This document shows, in pieces, positions 52,241 through 60,268 of a DNA stretch of 64,000 nt. The stretch comes from Natronococcus roseus. Lineage in GTDB: Archaea > Halobacteriota > Halobacteria > Halobacteriales > Natrialbaceae. A model generated the notes under the pieces. It did not search any database. It was not told the DNA's origin and saw only the letters and a list, made by a program, of their open reading frames with translations. The stretch spans positions 806,001-870,000 of the forward strand of contig NZ_JBHLJR010000001.1 in assembly GCF_043677095.1 (NCBI RefSeq), read 5' to 3'. Both the position numbers and the translations under genes were made by a program. Positions within the stretch are counted from its first letter, which is position 1, and every line of letters starts with the position of its first letter.

Positions 52241-52714
52241 TCAGGAGCGGTCGCGGACGTAGGTAACCGGACAGGGCGCGTTGAGCATGATCTTCTGTGC
52301 GGTGCTGCCGAACACGGCCTTCCCCGCCGGCGAGCGCTTCCGGCCGCCGACGACGATGTTGTCGGCGCCGGTCTCCTCGGCGATCCGGAGGATCTCCGAC
52401 TGACGGTTGCCGACCGAGGCCCTGATCTCGACGTCGATCCCGGCCTCCTCGAGTCGATCGACGATCTCGCCGACCGGCTGGGTCTCCTGTGCTACCTTCT
52501 CCGCGGGCAGATCCCGGCTCTGGATGTCGAACCCGATCTGTGCGACGGCGTCGGGGTAGCTCTGTACGTCGTCGTCGTACTCGTCGGAGCCGACGACGTG
52601 TGCGACCACGACCGTCGCCCCTGCCGGCTTGGCGACGTCGATTACGTGCGTGACGAGGTCGTCGACTCGGTCGCTGTCACCCGTTCCGACTGGAAGCAGA
52701 ATCGTCGAGAGCAT
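52241..52714 (-). CDS. Universal stress protein (UspA) family
   Basis: A 157-aa alpha/beta ATP-binding protein: STILLPVGTGDSDRVDDLV at the start, ADNIVVGGRKRSPAGKAVFGSTAQKIMLNAPCPVTYVR at the end, with the G-x(2)-G-x(9)-GS nucleotide loop. Usp proteins are cytoplasmic stress-adaptation proteins. It has its own TATA box upstream and interrupts the DUF655-ksgA spacing. Confidence 0.9.
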   Translation of the reverse strand: MLSTILLPVGTGDSDRVDDLVTHVIDVAKPAGATVVVAHVVGSDEYDDDVQSYPDAVAQIGFDIQSRDLPAEKVAQETQPVGEIVDRLEEAGIDVEIRASVGNRQSEILRIAEETGADNIVVGGRKRSPAGKAVFGSTAQKIMLNAPCPVTYVRDRS

Positions 52715-52739
52715 TGGTACTGGTTGACTCGGTTATCTC

Positions 52740-52747
52740 TTAAAGAT
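52740..52747 (-). promoter_or_regulatory. TATA-like box of the usp gene
   Basis: ATCTTTAA on the minus strand, centred about 29 nt before the ATG at 52714. It suggests that the usp gene is transcribed separately from the L21e-rpoF-DUF655 string, from which it is 124 nt away. Confidence 0.4.
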
Positions 52748-52838
52748 GGGGGTATCGGATACGGAGGGTACAGCGCGGTGGAGCCCGTATTTCGCTCCGT
52801 TTGCCGTCGGGTGCAAAACTCGTCCCAGCGCCCGGTGA

Positions 52839-53429
52839 TTACTCCTGTTCCTGCTGGCGGCCGACGAACGTGCGGTACTTCAGATCGTCGTCGCGGAGCT
52901 CCTCGAGGATGCGCTCGACGAGGATATCGCTGGGGTCGTGGAGACCCGAGACGCGTTCGGAGAGCTCCTCGAAGCTCTCGAAGGGCTTTCGCTTCCGTTC
53001 GTCGAGGATGCCGTTTCGAAGCTTCTTGCCGATCCCCGGCAGCAGGTTCAGCTGGTGGAGCCGCAGCGTGATCGGCTGGGCGTCGTTGTAGAAGTCGACG
53101 AATCGCTCCTCGTCCTCCTCGACGAGGTCCTCAACGACGTACTCGAGTTCGGTCTGTGCACCCGATGAGAGCGCTCCGTACTCGACCTCCTGGCAGTCGA
53201 CGACGACGTCCCGTTCGTCGGATGGTTCGATCACGACTTCGCTCCCGATGGTGAGTCGGGTGTCCTCGTCGAACGCGACCTGGTAGAGTCCGAAGTCCTC
53301 GACGTCCAGTGCGTACCCCGCCGGCGACTTCGCGTACTGCGGTCGGCCGTCGCCGGAGAGCCCGTGTGCGAGGTAGTCCAACACGACTGCGCGTCGAACG
53401 TCCGTCTCGTCGCTATCGACTTCGCTCAT
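52839..53429 (-). CDS. DUF655 family protein with helix-hairpin-helix
   Basis: The 196-aa protein has an N-terminal beta region (RAVVLDYLAHGLSGDGRPQY, LYQVAFDEDTRLTIGSEVVI) and a C-terminal helix-hairpin-helix (HQLNLLPGIGKKLRNGILDERKRKPFESFEEL) that should bind nucleic acid. DUF655 is an archaeal family of unknown function conserved near L21e, Rpb4 and KsgA genes, as here, which suggests a role in RNA or ribosome metabolism. Confidence 0.9.
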   Translation of the reverse strand: MSEVDSDETDVRRAVVLDYLAHGLSGDGRPQYAKSPAGYALDVEDFGLYQVAFDEDTRLTIGSEVVIEPSDERDVVVDCQEVEYGALSSGAQTELEYVVEDLVEEDEERFVDFYNDAQPITLRLHQLNLLPGIGKKLRNGILDERKRKPFESFEELSERVSGLHDPSDILVERILEELRDDDLKYRTFVGRQQEQE

Positions 53430-53474
53430 TGGCCGAGGGTACGGCGACGTTACACTTAAAGAATCGGCCCGCCG

Positions 53475-53831
53475 TCAGGCGTACTTCGCGACGACGTCGA
53501 GGATCTCGTCGAGTTCGTCGCCCGACAGCGAGTAGCGCTGCTGGGCGTACACCGATCGGAGCTCGTCCCGGTTGCGGGGCAGGAGGTCGGTGATCTTGTA
53601 GGCCGTCGGCTCGTCGACGTACTCGAGTTCCTGTAAGTCCGCGACGAGTTCGCGAGACTCCTCGGGCTCGAGGACCGCAAAGCGGTTGGCGTGTTCGATC
53701 GCTCGCGCGAGCTCGTAGCGCAGCTCGCGGTCCTCGTCCATCGCGCGCTCGGTCTCGATGTCGGCGAGCAGTTCCTTCGTTTCCGAGACGGTCAGGAACT
53801 CCTCGTCGACGATCTCTTTGAAGATCGTCAT
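53475..53831 (-). CDS. rpoF: DNA-directed RNA polymerase subunit F (Rpb4-like)
   Basis: A 118-aa protein matching archaeal Rpo4: EIVDEEFLTVSETKELLADIE, the helical core RYELARAIEHANRFAVL and the C-terminal HRDC-like part TAYKITDLLPRNRDELRSVYAQ. Together with Rpo7 it forms the stalk of RNA polymerase that promotes open-complex formation and termination. It sits 6 nt downstream of the L21e gene and 45 nt upstream of the DUF655 gene. Confidence 0.93.
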   Translation of the reverse strand: MTIFKEIVDEEFLTVSETKELLADIETERAMDEDRELRYELARAIEHANRFAVLEPEESRELVADLQELEYVDEPTAYKITDLLPRNRDELRSVYAQQRYSLSGDELDEILDVVAKYA

Positions 53832-53837
53832 CGGTTC

Positions 53838-54146
53838 TCAGACCTGAACTTCGTCCTGGTCCTGTGCGCGGAGGTGGGCGGCGGTGACGATCACGGTCTT
53901 GTCCTTGCCGCCGTCGGTGATCTGCACCTTGAAGGCGTTGCCCTGTTTCCCGACGACTTCGCCGGTGAGACCGTCGAAGCGCGGGTGGAAGCGCCCGTTC
54001 TGGATGCTCGGGTCGATCTTCAGGTGGACTTTCTGTCCCTCATCGTACTGCTGAATCGCTCGCTGCGGCGGGGAGGCGCCGCGGCTTCGCGGATCGTTCG
54101 AAAGCTTGTCCCGGGTTCCCTGGCGAGGTCCATTAGAGTTCGGCAT
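53838..54146 (-). CDS. rpl21e: 50S ribosomal protein L21e
   Basis: A 102-aa basic-leaning ribosomal protein: MPNSNGPRQGTRDKLSNDPR (the L21e start), GASPPQRAIQQYDEGQKVHLKIDPSIQNGRFHPRFDGLTGEVVG and KVQITDGGKDKTVIVTAAHLRAQ. It is a component of the archaeal large subunit. First gene of the minus-strand string, preceded by a strong TATA box and about 8 nt of leader. Confidence 0.95.
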   Translation of the reverse strand: MPNSNGPRQGTRDKLSNDPRSRGASPPQRAIQQYDEGQKVHLKIDPSIQNGRFHPRFDGLTGEVVGKQGNAFKVQITDGGKDKTVIVTAAHLRAQDQDEVQV

Positions 54147-54174
54147 AGTCGTACGGCTCCCTTACCTCGTGACA

Positions 54175-54184
54175 GTTATAAAAC
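54175..54184 (-). promoter_or_regulatory. TATA box of the L21e-rpoF operon
   Basis: GTTTTATAAC on the minus strand, centred 34 nt before the L21e ATG at 54146. It is the clearest archaeal TATA box in the window. The divergent cystathionine gene at 54267 has no equally clear box. Confidence 0.6.
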
Positions 54185-54266
54185 GCACGTTTGTTCCTCG
54201 AGCGGGGCCGTCGCCGACCGAGAGCGAACGGCAAGAGTAACCCTCCCCGACCTCGTTGGGCCGGAT

Positions 54267-55454
54267 ATGGACGACGACCCCGCAAGCGACGAGCACGACC
54301 GCTTCCGGTTCGAGACCCGATCGATCCACGCCGGACAGGAACCCGACGCGGATACCGGTGCGCTGATGACGCCGATCCACGCCAACTCGACCTACCAGCA
54401 GGACGCGCCCGGCGAGCACCGCGGCTACGAGTACTCCCGGACCGGCAATCCTACGCGTACGGATCTCGAGGCGAACCTCGCCTCCCTCGAGAACGCCGAC
54501 TACGGCCGGGCCTTCGCCAGCGGGATGGCCTCGATCAACACGGTCCTCAACCTGCTCGAGGCCGGCGACCACGTCGTGACGGGCAACGACGTCTACGGCG
54601 GCACCCACCGGATCTTCACGCAGGTGTACGAGGACTACGATATCGACTTTTCGTTCGTCGACATGACCGATCTCGACGCCATCGAGTCGGCGTTCCGCGA
54701 GGAGACGGAACTGCTGTGGCTCGAGACCCCGACCAATCCGCTCATGTCGATCGTCGACGTCGAGGGCGCTTCCGAGATCGCCCACGCCCACGACGCGCTG
54801 TGTGCGATCGACAACACGTTCGCGACGCCGTACCTCCAGCGCCCGCTCGAGCTGGGCGCCGACATCGTCTCGCACTCGCTGACGAAGTACCTCGGCGGCC
54901 ACTCCGACGTCGTCGGGGGCGCCCTGCTGACCGACGACGCCGATCTCGACGAACGGTTCGGCTTCTACCAGAACGCCGTGGGCGCGACGCCGGGTCCCTT
55001 CGAGTCGTTTCTCGTCCTCCGGGGGACCAAGACCCTGCCCGTCCGGATGGATCGCCACTGCGAGAACGCCCGCGCCATCGCGGAGTGGCTCGAGGACCAC
55101 CCGGACGTCGATCGGGTCTACTACCCCGGGCTCGACTCTCACCCCGGCCACGAGATCGCCCGCGAGCAGATGGACGACTTCGGCGGGATGCTGAGCTTCG
55201 AACTCGACGCGAGCCTCGAGGAGACGAGCGAGGTCGTCTCGGGTACGGAAATTTTCACCCTCGCGGAGAGCCTCGGCGGCGTCGAGAGCCTGATCGAACA
55301 GCCCGCGCCGATGACCCACGCCGCAATTCCACGCGAAGAACGGCTCGAGGCCGGACTCACCGACGGCCTCGTTCGCGTCTCGGTGGGGATCGAGCATGCC
55401 GACGACCTGATCGCCGACCTCGAGACGGCCATCGAGTCGGCACTACACTCATAG
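54267..55454 (+). CDS. Cystathionine gamma-synthase/lyase family PLP enzyme
   Basis: A 395-aa member of the Cys/Met metabolism PLP family: ETRSIHAGQEPDADTGALMTPIHANSTYQQ, GYEYSRTGNPTRTDLEANLASLE, RAFASGMASINTVLNL, VYGGTHRIF, WLETPTNPLM, AIDNTFATPYLQRPLELGADIVSHSLTKYLGGHSD with the PLP lysine. It makes or splits cystathionine in methionine/cysteine interconversion; synthase and lyase cannot be told apart by eye. Start at 54267 because it yields the conserved N-terminus after a short acidic stretch. Confidence 0.92.
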   Translation: MDDDPASDEHDRFRFETRSIHAGQEPDADTGALMTPIHANSTYQQDAPGEHRGYEYSRTGNPTRTDLEANLASLENADYGRAFASGMASINTVLNLLEAGDHVVTGNDVYGGTHRIFTQVYEDYDIDFSFVDMTDLDAIESAFREETELLWLETPTNPLMSIVDVEGASEIAHAHDALCAIDNTFATPYLQRPLELGADIVSHSLTKYLGGHSDVVGGALLTDDADLDERFGFYQNAVGATPGPFESFLVLRGTKTLPVRMDRHCENARAIAEWLEDHPDVDRVYYPGLDSHPGHEIAREQMDDFGGMLSFELDASLEETSEVVSGTEIFTLAESLGGVESLIEQPAPMTHAAIPREERLEAGLTDGLVRVSVGIEHADDLIADLETAIESALHS

Positions 55455-55935
55455 CAGAGAGTCGGACGCGTTCGTTGTCGTACGAATCGTTGTTAGGAGC
55501 AGGGGAATCACGTCTCGAACGAATCGGCCACTCCGCGTCGCGGCGGCGCACGCTGGGCGACGGCGAACGAACTGTGAGCCGTCGCTCACACCCGTGCGAG
55601 GGATGAACGAGGGAACGAAGTGACCGAGTGAATCGGCTGGGGAGGACGTGGGAACCCCTGTGTTCGTGCGAGGTGGACTGTTGTCGTCGTGCGTATCGTG
55701 AGCGCCTTGCCTTTTCGGTCCCGCTCGGTGGTGGGTTAACCAGGGCTGCAGACTTGCGATCGGACGCTCCGCTCGCAGTTCGTAACAACGAATCCGATAA
55801 TCCGGTTTCGAACCAGGTTCGAACGACGAGATCGCACTCCCAGCCGCCGTTTCCCTCGAGCCGACGTCCGTCTTCGCAGACCGAGACGCCTCGGCGGACA
55901 CAACGCTTTCCTATCGTCTCGTCGAACCGCGAGCC
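55455..55935. other. Gene-free interval, possibly a dispersed intergenic element
   Basis: The 481-bp stretch shows no convincing gene. Its centre (about 55540-55740) carries GCTCACACCCGTGCGAGGGATGAAC-type sequence with GAACGAAGTGACCGAGTGAATCGG, a pattern I associate with repeated intergenic sequences in haloarchaeal genomes. The part near 55900-55935 precedes the MBL gene and should hold its promoter, though no clear TATA box is visible. Not verified by search. Confidence 0.4.
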
Positions 55936-56622
55936 ATGAGTGCCGACAGCGAGGACCCCGGCGTTTACCTCCTGCCGATCACCGTCGACTACGGCGGGCG
56001 CGAGCTGACGATCACCCCGACGGCCGTCGAGACCGACCGCGGCCCAGTCCTGATCGACGTCGGCCCGCCTGGCGCCGTCGACGGGCTTCGAACACACCTC
56101 CGCGGGCTGGGGTTCGAGCTCGAGGACGTTTGGCTCGTGCTCCTCACGCATCACGACGGCGACCACGTCGGCGGGCTCGGGGAGCTGCTCGAGCGGGTCG
56201 ATCCGATCGTCGCGACCCACCGCGAGGAGGCGCCCTACGTCACCGGCGACCGGGACCCGATCAAGGGCGACCTGGACGTGTACCGACCGGCTCCGGTCGA
56301 TCTGGAACTCGGCGGCGGCGCCCGGGTACCGACGGTCGCGGGGCCGATGGAGATCGTCGAGACGCCCGGCCACGCCCCGGGTCACGTCTCCCTGCACTTC
56401 TCCGATCACGACCTGCTGCTGGCCGGCGACGCGCTCGTCGCGGATGGCGAGGAACCGCTGTCGGGCCCGAAACCGGAGTTTACGCCCGATATGGAGCGCG
56501 CAGCGGAGTCGGTCGGCCGGCTCGCCGACCTCGAGGTCGAGCAGGTCGTCTGCTTCCACGGCGGCCACGTCGAGGCCGGGAGCGAGCGACTCGCGGAGAT
56601 CCACGAGGAACTGCGCGGTTAA
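55936..56622 (+). CDS. Metallo-beta-lactamase fold hydrolase (228 aa)
   Basis: The HxHxDH-type metal motif appears as LLTHHDGDHVGGLGELL, with GPVLIDVGPPG before it and ETPGHAPGHVSLHFSDHDLLLAGDAL (next His and Asp ligands) and VCFHGGHVEAGSERL (final His) after it. This is a small glyoxalase-II-like member; substrate unknown. The gene stands alone between the intergenic region and a DUF3995 gene. Confidence 0.9.
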   Translation: MSADSEDPGVYLLPITVDYGGRELTITPTAVETDRGPVLIDVGPPGAVDGLRTHLRGLGFELEDVWLVLLTHHDGDHVGGLGELLERVDPIVATHREEAPYVTGDRDPIKGDLDVYRPAPVDLELGGGARVPTVAGPMEIVETPGHAPGHVSLHFSDHDLLLAGDALVADGEEPLSGPKPEFTPDMERAAESVGRLADLEVEQVVCFHGGHVEAGSERLAEIHEELRG

Positions 56623-56754
56623 TCGAGACCACGGAGCACCGGGGTTCGCCCGAAACGCCCGTCGAGCGCAGCGACGTCGTCGGCTCGGCGTGACCGTCGA
56701 ACACGCCGCCGACTGATAGCGCTATGCTCCTCGCTCGAGTAGCGGGACGACGAC

Positions 56755-57246
56755 GTGGCGTCTCACCGCTCGTCGACGGTGCGGATCGCGTACGCGGTGG
56801 CCGGGTGGTGGGTCGCGTTCGCGGCGCTCAGCTTCTACTGGGCGGCCGGCGGAACGATCGGGGTCTCGACGCTCGGCGAGGGTACCGGGGCGCTCGCGGC
56901 GGAGCGAGAGCCCTGGTTCGTCGCGACGGTCGCGGCGACGGGCGTCCTGAAACTCGTCCCCGCCGTGCTGGCGCTCCCGCTGGTCCGACCGTGGGGAGAT
57001 CGGATTTCGCGCCGGGTCCGCGTCGTCGCGGTCGGCGGACTGGGCGCGCTCTCAGTGCTGTACGGTACGGTCGGGATCGCGGCGAAACTGCTCGTGCTCG
57101 TCGGCGTCGTCACTCCCGCCGGAATCGACGCTCGAGAGTTCTGGGGCCACCTCCTCGTCTGGGATCCGATCCGGGTGCTCGGCGGCGCGTTGCTGTGCGC
57201 CGTGGCGGTGCGCTCACGCCGAGAGCCGAGCGACGAACTGCACTAA
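56755..57246 (+). CDS. DUF3995-like membrane protein (163 aa)
   Basis: Four hydrophobic helices are visible (about residues 11-29, 53-74, 89-108 and 134-151), with the segment AGGTIGVSTLGEG in the first loop and GHLLVWDPIRVLGGALLC near the end, both usual in DUF3995 proteins. The start is a GTG at 56755. The function of the family is unknown. It converges on the RNA ligase gene with 13 nt between stop codons. Confidence 0.75.
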   Translation: MASHRSSTVRIAYAVAGWWVAFAALSFYWAAGGTIGVSTLGEGTGALAAEREPWFVATVAATGVLKLVPAVLALPLVRPWGDRISRRVRVVAVGGLGALSVLYGTVGIAAKLLVLVGVVTPAGIDAREFWGHLLVWDPIRVLGGALLCAVAVRSRREPSDELH

Positions 57247-57259
57247 CGTCGCCTCGCCG

Positions 57260-58378
57260 TTACTCCGTGACGACGTGGCCCTCGAGGTAGTTTTCGATTT
57301 TGTCGTTGCTCGACTGGACCCGCTTGCGGAAGGTGAGGACCCGATCGCCGTCCTCCCGGCGGTCGGCCTCGATCTCGAGGGTCAGTCCCTGCTTGCGGAG
57401 GTGCTCGAGCAGCGCCTCGACCGTTTCGGAACTCGCGCGGACGGTGTGGCGCTCGCCGACCGTCCCGCCGTCGTTGACGGTGTCGATGGCCTCGCGCATC
57501 GACAGTAGGATCGCCTCGCCCAGTTCGTGAGCTCGCTCGCGGGCGTCCTCGTCGCTCCCGTCTACCTCGATCGTTCGGAACCCCTCCCGCAACAGCCGTC
57601 GGAACATGAACGGCTGTCCGTAGTCGAACGGCAGCGAGAACGCGTACGCGAGGTCGCTGCGGGTCGAGGCCGACGTCGTGTACTTCAGCAGCGTCGTCGC
57701 GTCGGGCGAGCGCATCACGACGCCCTCCCGGCTCTCGGTCTCGAGGTCCTCGACGATCCGTAACACCTCGTCCGCGGCCTCGTCGGCGTCGTAGCTGCCG
57801 AACAGCCGAGTCTGGGGGACGCCGTACCGATCGTAGCGCTCGCGGCGCGCTTCGACGGGGAGGGGGTCGCCGGACTGCCGATCCCGCCAGTCGAACGCCC
57901 GAAACGCGAGCGAGTCGACCTCGGGGTAGTCGTGGGCGGTGTAGGGATTCTCCGGGCCGATCATCTCGCCGCAGACCATCGCCTCCGGGTGGTCGTCGAA
58001 GAGGTCCTCGAGGTCGACCAGCCGCCCTATGATCCGCGTAGTAAAGGGACAGACCATCCCGCTGCGGGTAAACGCCAGTCGCTCGCCCTCGATGCGGACG
58101 ACCCGGACGTTGTAGCCGTTGAGCTTCTCCTCGACGACGACTCGATCCTCGAACTGGGTCGGGATTCCCGTCTCGAGGACGAGGGTGCGGGGCACCTTCG
58201 GGAACCCGCGGACGACCTCGCCCCCGATCAGGACGGTCCCTCGCTCGATCCCGCGGCGGTAGTCCGGGACGTGGCGGTACTCCCGGCCCTCGTAGCTGCG
58301 GTCCTCGAGATGCTCCTCGAGGCCCTCGAACGCGGATTCGCCGATCCCGAGCGGCCTGTGGTACTCGGCATCACTCAT
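57260..58378 (-). CDS. ATP-dependent RNA ligase, Rnl3 (Pab1020) family
   Basis: A 372-aa nucleotidyltransferase: motif I VVVEEKLNGYNVRVV with the adenylated Lys, motif III LAFRAFDWRDR, motif IV EGVVMRSPDA, motif V LLKYTTSAS. The N-terminal segment (REYRHVPDYRRGIERGTVL) and C-terminal dimerisation domain are those of archaeal homodimeric RNA ligases that circularise or join RNA ends. The ATG at 58378 is preferred to a GTG at 58381. Its known partner protein is encoded close by at 59418. Confidence 0.93.
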   Translation of the reverse strand: MSDAEYHRPLGIGESAFEGLEEHLEDRSYEGREYRHVPDYRRGIERGTVLIGGEVVRGFPKVPRTLVLETGIPTQFEDRVVVEEKLNGYNVRVVRIEGERLAFTRSGMVCPFTTRIIGRLVDLEDLFDDHPEAMVCGEMIGPENPYTAHDYPEVDSLAFRAFDWRDRQSGDPLPVEARRERYDRYGVPQTRLFGSYDADEAADEVLRIVEDLETESREGVVMRSPDATTLLKYTTSASTRSDLAYAFSLPFDYGQPFMFRRLLREGFRTIEVDGSDEDARERAHELGEAILLSMREAIDTVNDGGTVGERHTVRASSETVEALLEHLRKQGLTLEIEADRREDGDRVLTFRKRVQSSNDKIENYLEGHVVTE

Positions 58379-58446
58379 CACGAAGGAGTACTACGGCGAG
58401 CGAGATAACTGACGGGGCGGTCGAGGGGAACGGACGATCGGGCCGG

Positions 58447-58836
58447 CTACAGCTCCAGCCCGCAGTGGGTACACGTCGTTCGGTCCGGATCGTTCGGGGC
58501 GCCGCAGTCGGCGCAGTTCACCGTCGCACTGGCGGCTTCGTTCCGCATTTCGGCTCGAACCGGCGCGCCGCACTCGCCGCAGTACCGGACCGACTCCGCG
58601 GGCTCGGCTTTGTCGGCGTCGAACTCGAGGGCCGTCCCACAGTGTGTGCAGTAGTTCGGCCAGTCGGCGTCGTCGTTCCCACCTCGCCGTCGCTCCCGAT
58701 ACACCTGTACGACGCCGACGACGAACAGGGTTCCGAACGCGACCCAGCCGATCGGACCCAGCGCGAGAAACGCCGCGAACAGCACGTAGGCGAGCGCGAG
58801 GAGGCCGATTGCCTGGAGGGCGGTGTGAACGCTCAT
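58447..58836 (-). CDS. Membrane-anchored double zinc-ribbon protein (129 aa)
   Basis: The N-terminal 45 residues form one or two hydrophobic helices (ALQAIGLLALAYVLFAAFLALG, GWVAFGTLFVVGVVQVY), followed by cysteine pairs YCTHCG, YCGECG, CADCG and CTHCG: four knuckles, so two zinc ribbons facing the cytoplasm. Such proteins may recruit RNA or protein partners at the membrane. It lies 68 nt upstream of the RNA ligase gene on the same strand. Confidence 0.8.
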   Translation of the reverse strand: MSVHTALQAIGLLALAYVLFAAFLALGPIGWVAFGTLFVVGVVQVYRERRRGGNDDADWPNYCTHCGTALEFDADKAEPAESVRYCGECGAPVRAEMRNEAASATVNCADCGAPNDPDRTTCTHCGLEL

Positions 58837-58928
58837 ACCGATCGTGTCGAGTCGCTCTCAATAAGTTTTCCTTCCGAAGGGGGTCCCGAAGCGGAATTCT
58901 CATCGGTGCGCGGCGACAACTCGCGGCC

Positions 58929-59369
58929 ATGCGAATCGAACTCCGCGTCTGCCAGCACTGTCTCGAGGGCGACCACGGCAACGAGCGTCGCACCGAGGTC
59001 ATCAACGATATGGTCGCCTGCGCGGAGCGAATCCGCGAGCACAAGGAGGTCATCGACCTCGAGGAGGTCGTCATCCGTCGGGTGACCGAGACCGATCCCG
59101 GCAAACCCGAGTCGCTGCCGGTCGTCTCGGCGACGATCCAGGACGATCAGATCGTACTCAACGACCTCCAGCTCGTCACCGAGGGCCCCGACGGGAACAT
59201 GCTCATGTACGTCGATCCGCAGGACATCATGACCGTCCTCGCGGGCAACGTCGACGAGATCAGCAAGGCCGTCCACGAGGACGTTACCGTCGACCTCTCC
59301 TCGACCAGCGCCGAGATGATCTCGGAGGCCGATCTCGGGGCCCGGGGGCCGAACACCGACGAACCCTGA
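58929..59369 (+). CDS. Unknown 146-aa protein with N-terminal CxxC
   Basis: MRIELRVCQHCLEGDHGNERRTEV opens with a CxxC pair and a His/Asp-rich segment; the rest has alternating strands and helices (EEVVIRRVTETDP, QIVLNDLQLVTEGPDGNMLMYVDP). I do not recognise the family. It starts 49 nt before the RNA ligase partner gene ends of spacing and shares its direction, and so may belong to the RNA ligase neighbourhood. Confidence 0.65.
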   Translation: MRIELRVCQHCLEGDHGNERRTEVINDMVACAERIREHKEVIDLEEVVIRRVTETDPGKPESLPVVSATIQDDQIVLNDLQLVTEGPDGNMLMYVDPQDIMTVLAGNVDEISKAVHEDVTVDLSSTSAEMISEADLGARGPNTDEP

Positions 59370-59417
59370 TCCGGCTGCGAACCCAGCTATTTCTCCCTCG
59401 AGGACGTACCCCCGTTC

Positions 59418-60092
59418 ATGTCCGTCGACGCGTTCAAGCAGCGGTTCGTCCTCGACACGTCGCTGTTTCTCACCGAGGAGATCCGCCGGGACGGCGAGTC
59501 GCTCGAGGACGCGGTGATCCGGCTGCTCGAGCTGATCGCGAACGCCCGCCTCAACCTCGGCATCTCCTGTTACGTCCCGCCGACGATCCACGACGAGCTG
59601 ACGACGATGCTCGAGGCCCGCGGCGTGAGCGAGGAGGTCTACTCGAAGTTAAACACCTGGGTGATCCGCAAACACCCCGATCGGTACGCCGTCTCGATCC
59701 CCGCTAACGTCGTCTACAGCTTCGTCGACGAGATGAGCGGGCGGGTCGATCGCGGGTTACGGGTCTCCGAGCGGGCGGTCCGTCGCGCCGAGGATAGCGC
59801 CGACGAGCTCCTCGAGGACCACGAGCACAAGACCGAGGTCGACGCGGTGATCTCCGAACTGCGCGAAAAGTACCGCGACGCGATGCGTACCGGCGTGCTC
59901 GACTCCCGGGAGGACTTCGACCTGCTGATCCTCGCCCGCGAACTCGAGGCCGGCGTCGTCACGGAGGACCGGGGAATCATCGACTGGACGGAGGATTTCG
60001 GGCTGCGGTACATCCGCGGACGGGAGTTTCCGGACCTGCTCGAGCAGTACCTCACGGCGGTCGATTCCGACTCGAAGCGGACGATCGACTGA
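59418..60092 (+). CDS. RNA ligase partner protein (PIN-like)
   Basis: A 224-aa PIN-like protein: RFVLDTSLFLTEEIR with the first acidic residue, ISCYVPPTIHDELTTMLEARG, DFDLLILARELEAGVVTEDRGIIDWTEDFGLRYI with the later Asp/Glu set. PIN domains cut RNA, and this family is known as the partner of Rnl3 RNA ligases, whose gene lies at 57260-58378. The two would clear and join RNA ends; nuclease activity itself is inferred. Confidence 0.88.
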   Translation: MSVDAFKQRFVLDTSLFLTEEIRRDGESLEDAVIRLLELIANARLNLGISCYVPPTIHDELTTMLEARGVSEEVYSKLNTWVIRKHPDRYAVSIPANVVYSFVDEMSGRVDRGLRVSERAVRRAEDSADELLEDHEHKTEVDAVISELREKYRDAMRTGVLDSREDFDLLILARELEAGVVTEDRGIIDWTEDFGLRYIRGREFPDLLEQYLTAVDSDSKRTID

Positions 60093-60268
60093 CCAGCGGC
60101 TTCACGGCTCGGCCGTGTCATACGAGACCGTGGGATATCTACCCTTGGGCAAAACTATCAAACGTTCGTCCGCCTACAACTTCTTCCAATGGTCGTTCGT
60201 GTACGAAATAGCTGTAACTCTTGCAGGTGCGATCACCCTTATCACCGCTTCGGCGGCTACGGTCGGTC

